From Clostridium sp. CAG:632 (GTDB lineage Bacteria > Bacillota > Clostridia > Lachnospirales > Lachnospiraceae), in assembly GCA_000431515.1 (NCBI GenBank), contig HF991369.1, positions 118,790 through 126,579 of the forward strand: 7,790 nucleotides of DNA. Reading direction: 5' to 3'. Of the stretch, positions 6,526 through 7,790 are shown one piece after another. A program made the position numbers and the translations under genes. The first letter of the stretch is position 1. The number at the start of each line of letters is the position of its first letter. Below the pieces are notes generated by a model. The model ran no database searches, was not told the origin of the DNA, and saw nothing but the letters and a program-made list of their open reading frames with translations.

Positions 6526-7790
6526 TTATACCGGATATACCTTATTCTCTGTATCTGCTACAGACTCGTCTACCTTCTTCTGCTGTGCCTCACGGTACTT
6601 AAAGAAGTCCGTTGCTACCTGTGGGAACAGTGCATAAGATAATACATCCTCATCCTGCTGCTTGTACTGAGCCATTTCTTTCTCAAGCTTAGGAAGCTGT
6701 GGTTCAATATCATCGGCCGGACGATATGTGATCGGCTCCTTCATGCCAAGGCTGTCAAGTGCCTTCTTCTGGACCTCCGGATTCATCGGCTTAACAGTCT
6801 GACCATACTTGCCTGCTAACAGATCCTTAGACTCTTTGGTCAGCATCTTATAACGCTCGCCCATAACTACATTTAATACAGCCTGGGTACCAACGATCTG
6901 AGAACTTGGTGTAACAAGCGGTGGCTCACCAAAGTCCTTACGAACTCTTGGGACCTCTTCCAGTACGGCATCGAACTTATCCTCAGCCTTCATTTCCTTT
7001 AACTGGGAAACAAGGTTGGATAACATACCACCAGGTACCTGATATAAAAGGGTCTTGATATTAACGCCCATAACCTTTGGACTTAACAGACCGCTCTCTA
7101 ACCACTGCTCACGAAGTGGACGGAAGTAATCGGCGATTTCTGCCAACAGGTTCTGATCAAATCCCGGATCATATGGAGTTCCTTCAAATGCCTTAGCCAT
7201 AACCTCAGTTGCAGGCTGTGAAGTACCCATAGAAAGTGGTGACATTGCAGTATCAATGATATCGCAACCTGCTTCTACTGCCTTCATGTATGTCATAGAA
7301 GCTACACCGGAAGTATAATGTGTATGCAGCTGGATTGGAAGCTTGGTTCCTTCCTTTAATGCCTGTACCAGTTCTGTAGCCTTAACAGGAACCAAAAGAC
7401 CAGCCATATCCTTGATACAGATGGAATCTGCACCCATATCCTCAATTCTCTTTGCCATATCCTTCCAGTAATCCAGAGTATAAGCATCACCTAAAGTATA
7501 AGAAAGTGCAACCTGTGCATGTCCCTTTTCCTTGTTGGCTGCCTTTACAGCTGTCTCCAGATTCCGAAGATCATTCAGACAGTCAAAAATACGAATGATA
7601 TCAATACCGTTTGCAATTGACTTCTGTACAAAGTACTCAACTACGTCATCTGCATATGGGCTATATCCCAGAATATTCTGTCCCCGGAATAACATCTGCA
7701 GCTTTGTATGCTTGAATCCGTCTCTTAACTTACGAAGTCTTTCCCATGGGTCCTCATGCAGGAAACGCAGGGATGCATCGAATGTTGCAC
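6526..7790 (-). CDS. oadA: Oxaloacetate decarboxylase alpha / pyruvate carboxylase subunit B-type carboxyltransferase (start cut by right edge)
   Basis: The 420 visible residues form the C-terminal part of a carboxyltransferase of about 470 residues. It moves a carboxyl group between carboxybiotin and pyruvate/oxaloacetate. The frame runs off the right edge: the residues before the first internal ATG (7695) read ATFD..LRFLHEDPWERLR, a conserved family stretch, so that ATG is not the start. Visible residues show RIFDCLND at 66-73, the active-site lysine K126 in ICIKDMAG (carbamylated in relatives) and metal-binding H155 and H157 in QLHTHYTSG, all in the TIM barrel. A conserved PYC/OadA C-terminal domain follows. 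The protein ends in a charged tail without an AMKM biotinylation motif, so biotin must come from a separate carrier protein. Sequence alone does not decide between a sodium-pumping decarboxylase and a two-subunit pyruvate carboxylase. The following hairpin separates it from the flavoprotein gene. Confidence 0.88.
   Translation of the reverse strand, partial: ATFDASLRFLHEDPWERLRKLRDGFKHTKLQMLFRGQNILGYSPYADDVVEYFVQKSIANGIDIIRIFDCLNDLRNLETAVKAANKEKGHAQVALSYTLGDAYTLDYWKDMAKRIEDMGADSICIKDMAGLLVPVKATELVQALKEGTKLPIQLHTHYTSGVASMTYMKAVEAGCDIIDTAMSPLSMGTSQPATEVMAKAFEGTPYDPGFDQNLLAEIADYFRPLREQWLESGLLSPKVMGVNIKTLLYQVPGGMLSNLVSQLKEMKAEDKFDAVLEEVPRVRKDFGEPPLVTPSSQIVGTQAVLNVVMGERYKMLTKESKDLLAGKYGQTVKPMNPEVQKKALDSLGMKEPITYRPADDIEPQLPKLEKEMAQYKQQDEDVLSYALFPQVATDFFKYREAQQKKVDESVADTENKVYPV

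Noticed and set aside
6515..6526. AT-only palindrome ATTATTAATAAT after the carboxyltransferase gene
   Set aside because: A/T-only palindromes are common by chance in intergenic DNA of this composition, and no second copy or function is seen.

Overview
The window reads as chromosomal DNA from an anaerobic, moderate-GC Firmicute. The Clostridia, and most likely the Lachnospiraceae, fit best. This rests on family recognition, the AGGAGG-type ribosome binding sites, TATAAT promoters and gene content; no 16S or marker search was possible. All seven genes lie on the minus strand, so transcription runs from high to low coordinates. Two genes are cut by the window edges.

Right edge to left edge: (1) 7790-6526 is the C-terminal part of a biotin-dependent carboxyltransferase (oxaloacetate decarboxylase alpha / pyruvate carboxylase subunit B type) that has no biotinyl domain of its own. 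A hairpin followed by a U-rich run ends it. (2) 6384-5044 is a flavoprotein of the HI0933/BaiN family. (3) 5028-3331 is an OmpR-type response regulator and a short two-helix histidine kinase of the BceS type. The regulator starts only 15 nt after the flavoprotein, so the three genes are probably read together. (4) A 139-nt gap holds a good promoter and, upstream of it, a palindrome TGACA-N4-TGTAA with a 20-bp direct repeat, which looks like the response regulator's target. (5) 3191-440 is an ABC ATPase and a ten-helix FtsX/MacB-type permease with a large external domain, overlapping by 8 nt. (6) 439-292 holds a promoter and a hairpin-plus-U5 element placed directly before the ribosome binding site of (7) cmk, cut by the left edge.

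Items 3-5 form a complete Bce-type peptide-antibiotic sensing and detoxification module. By analogy with Bacillus subtilis BceRS-BceAB, the permease and kinase form a membrane sensor complex, the kinase phosphorylates the regulator, and the regulator switches on the ATPase-permease pair from its own promoter. The inducing compound cannot be read from sequence. From memory, many Clostridia have the flavoprotein gene directly next to cmk, so the module looks inserted into a housekeeping neighbourhood. I see no transposase, integrase, attachment site, CRISPR array, tRNA or rRNA. No gene-free stretch exceeds 150 bases. I found no undescribed system; the most interesting points are the regulatory sites and the gene order.
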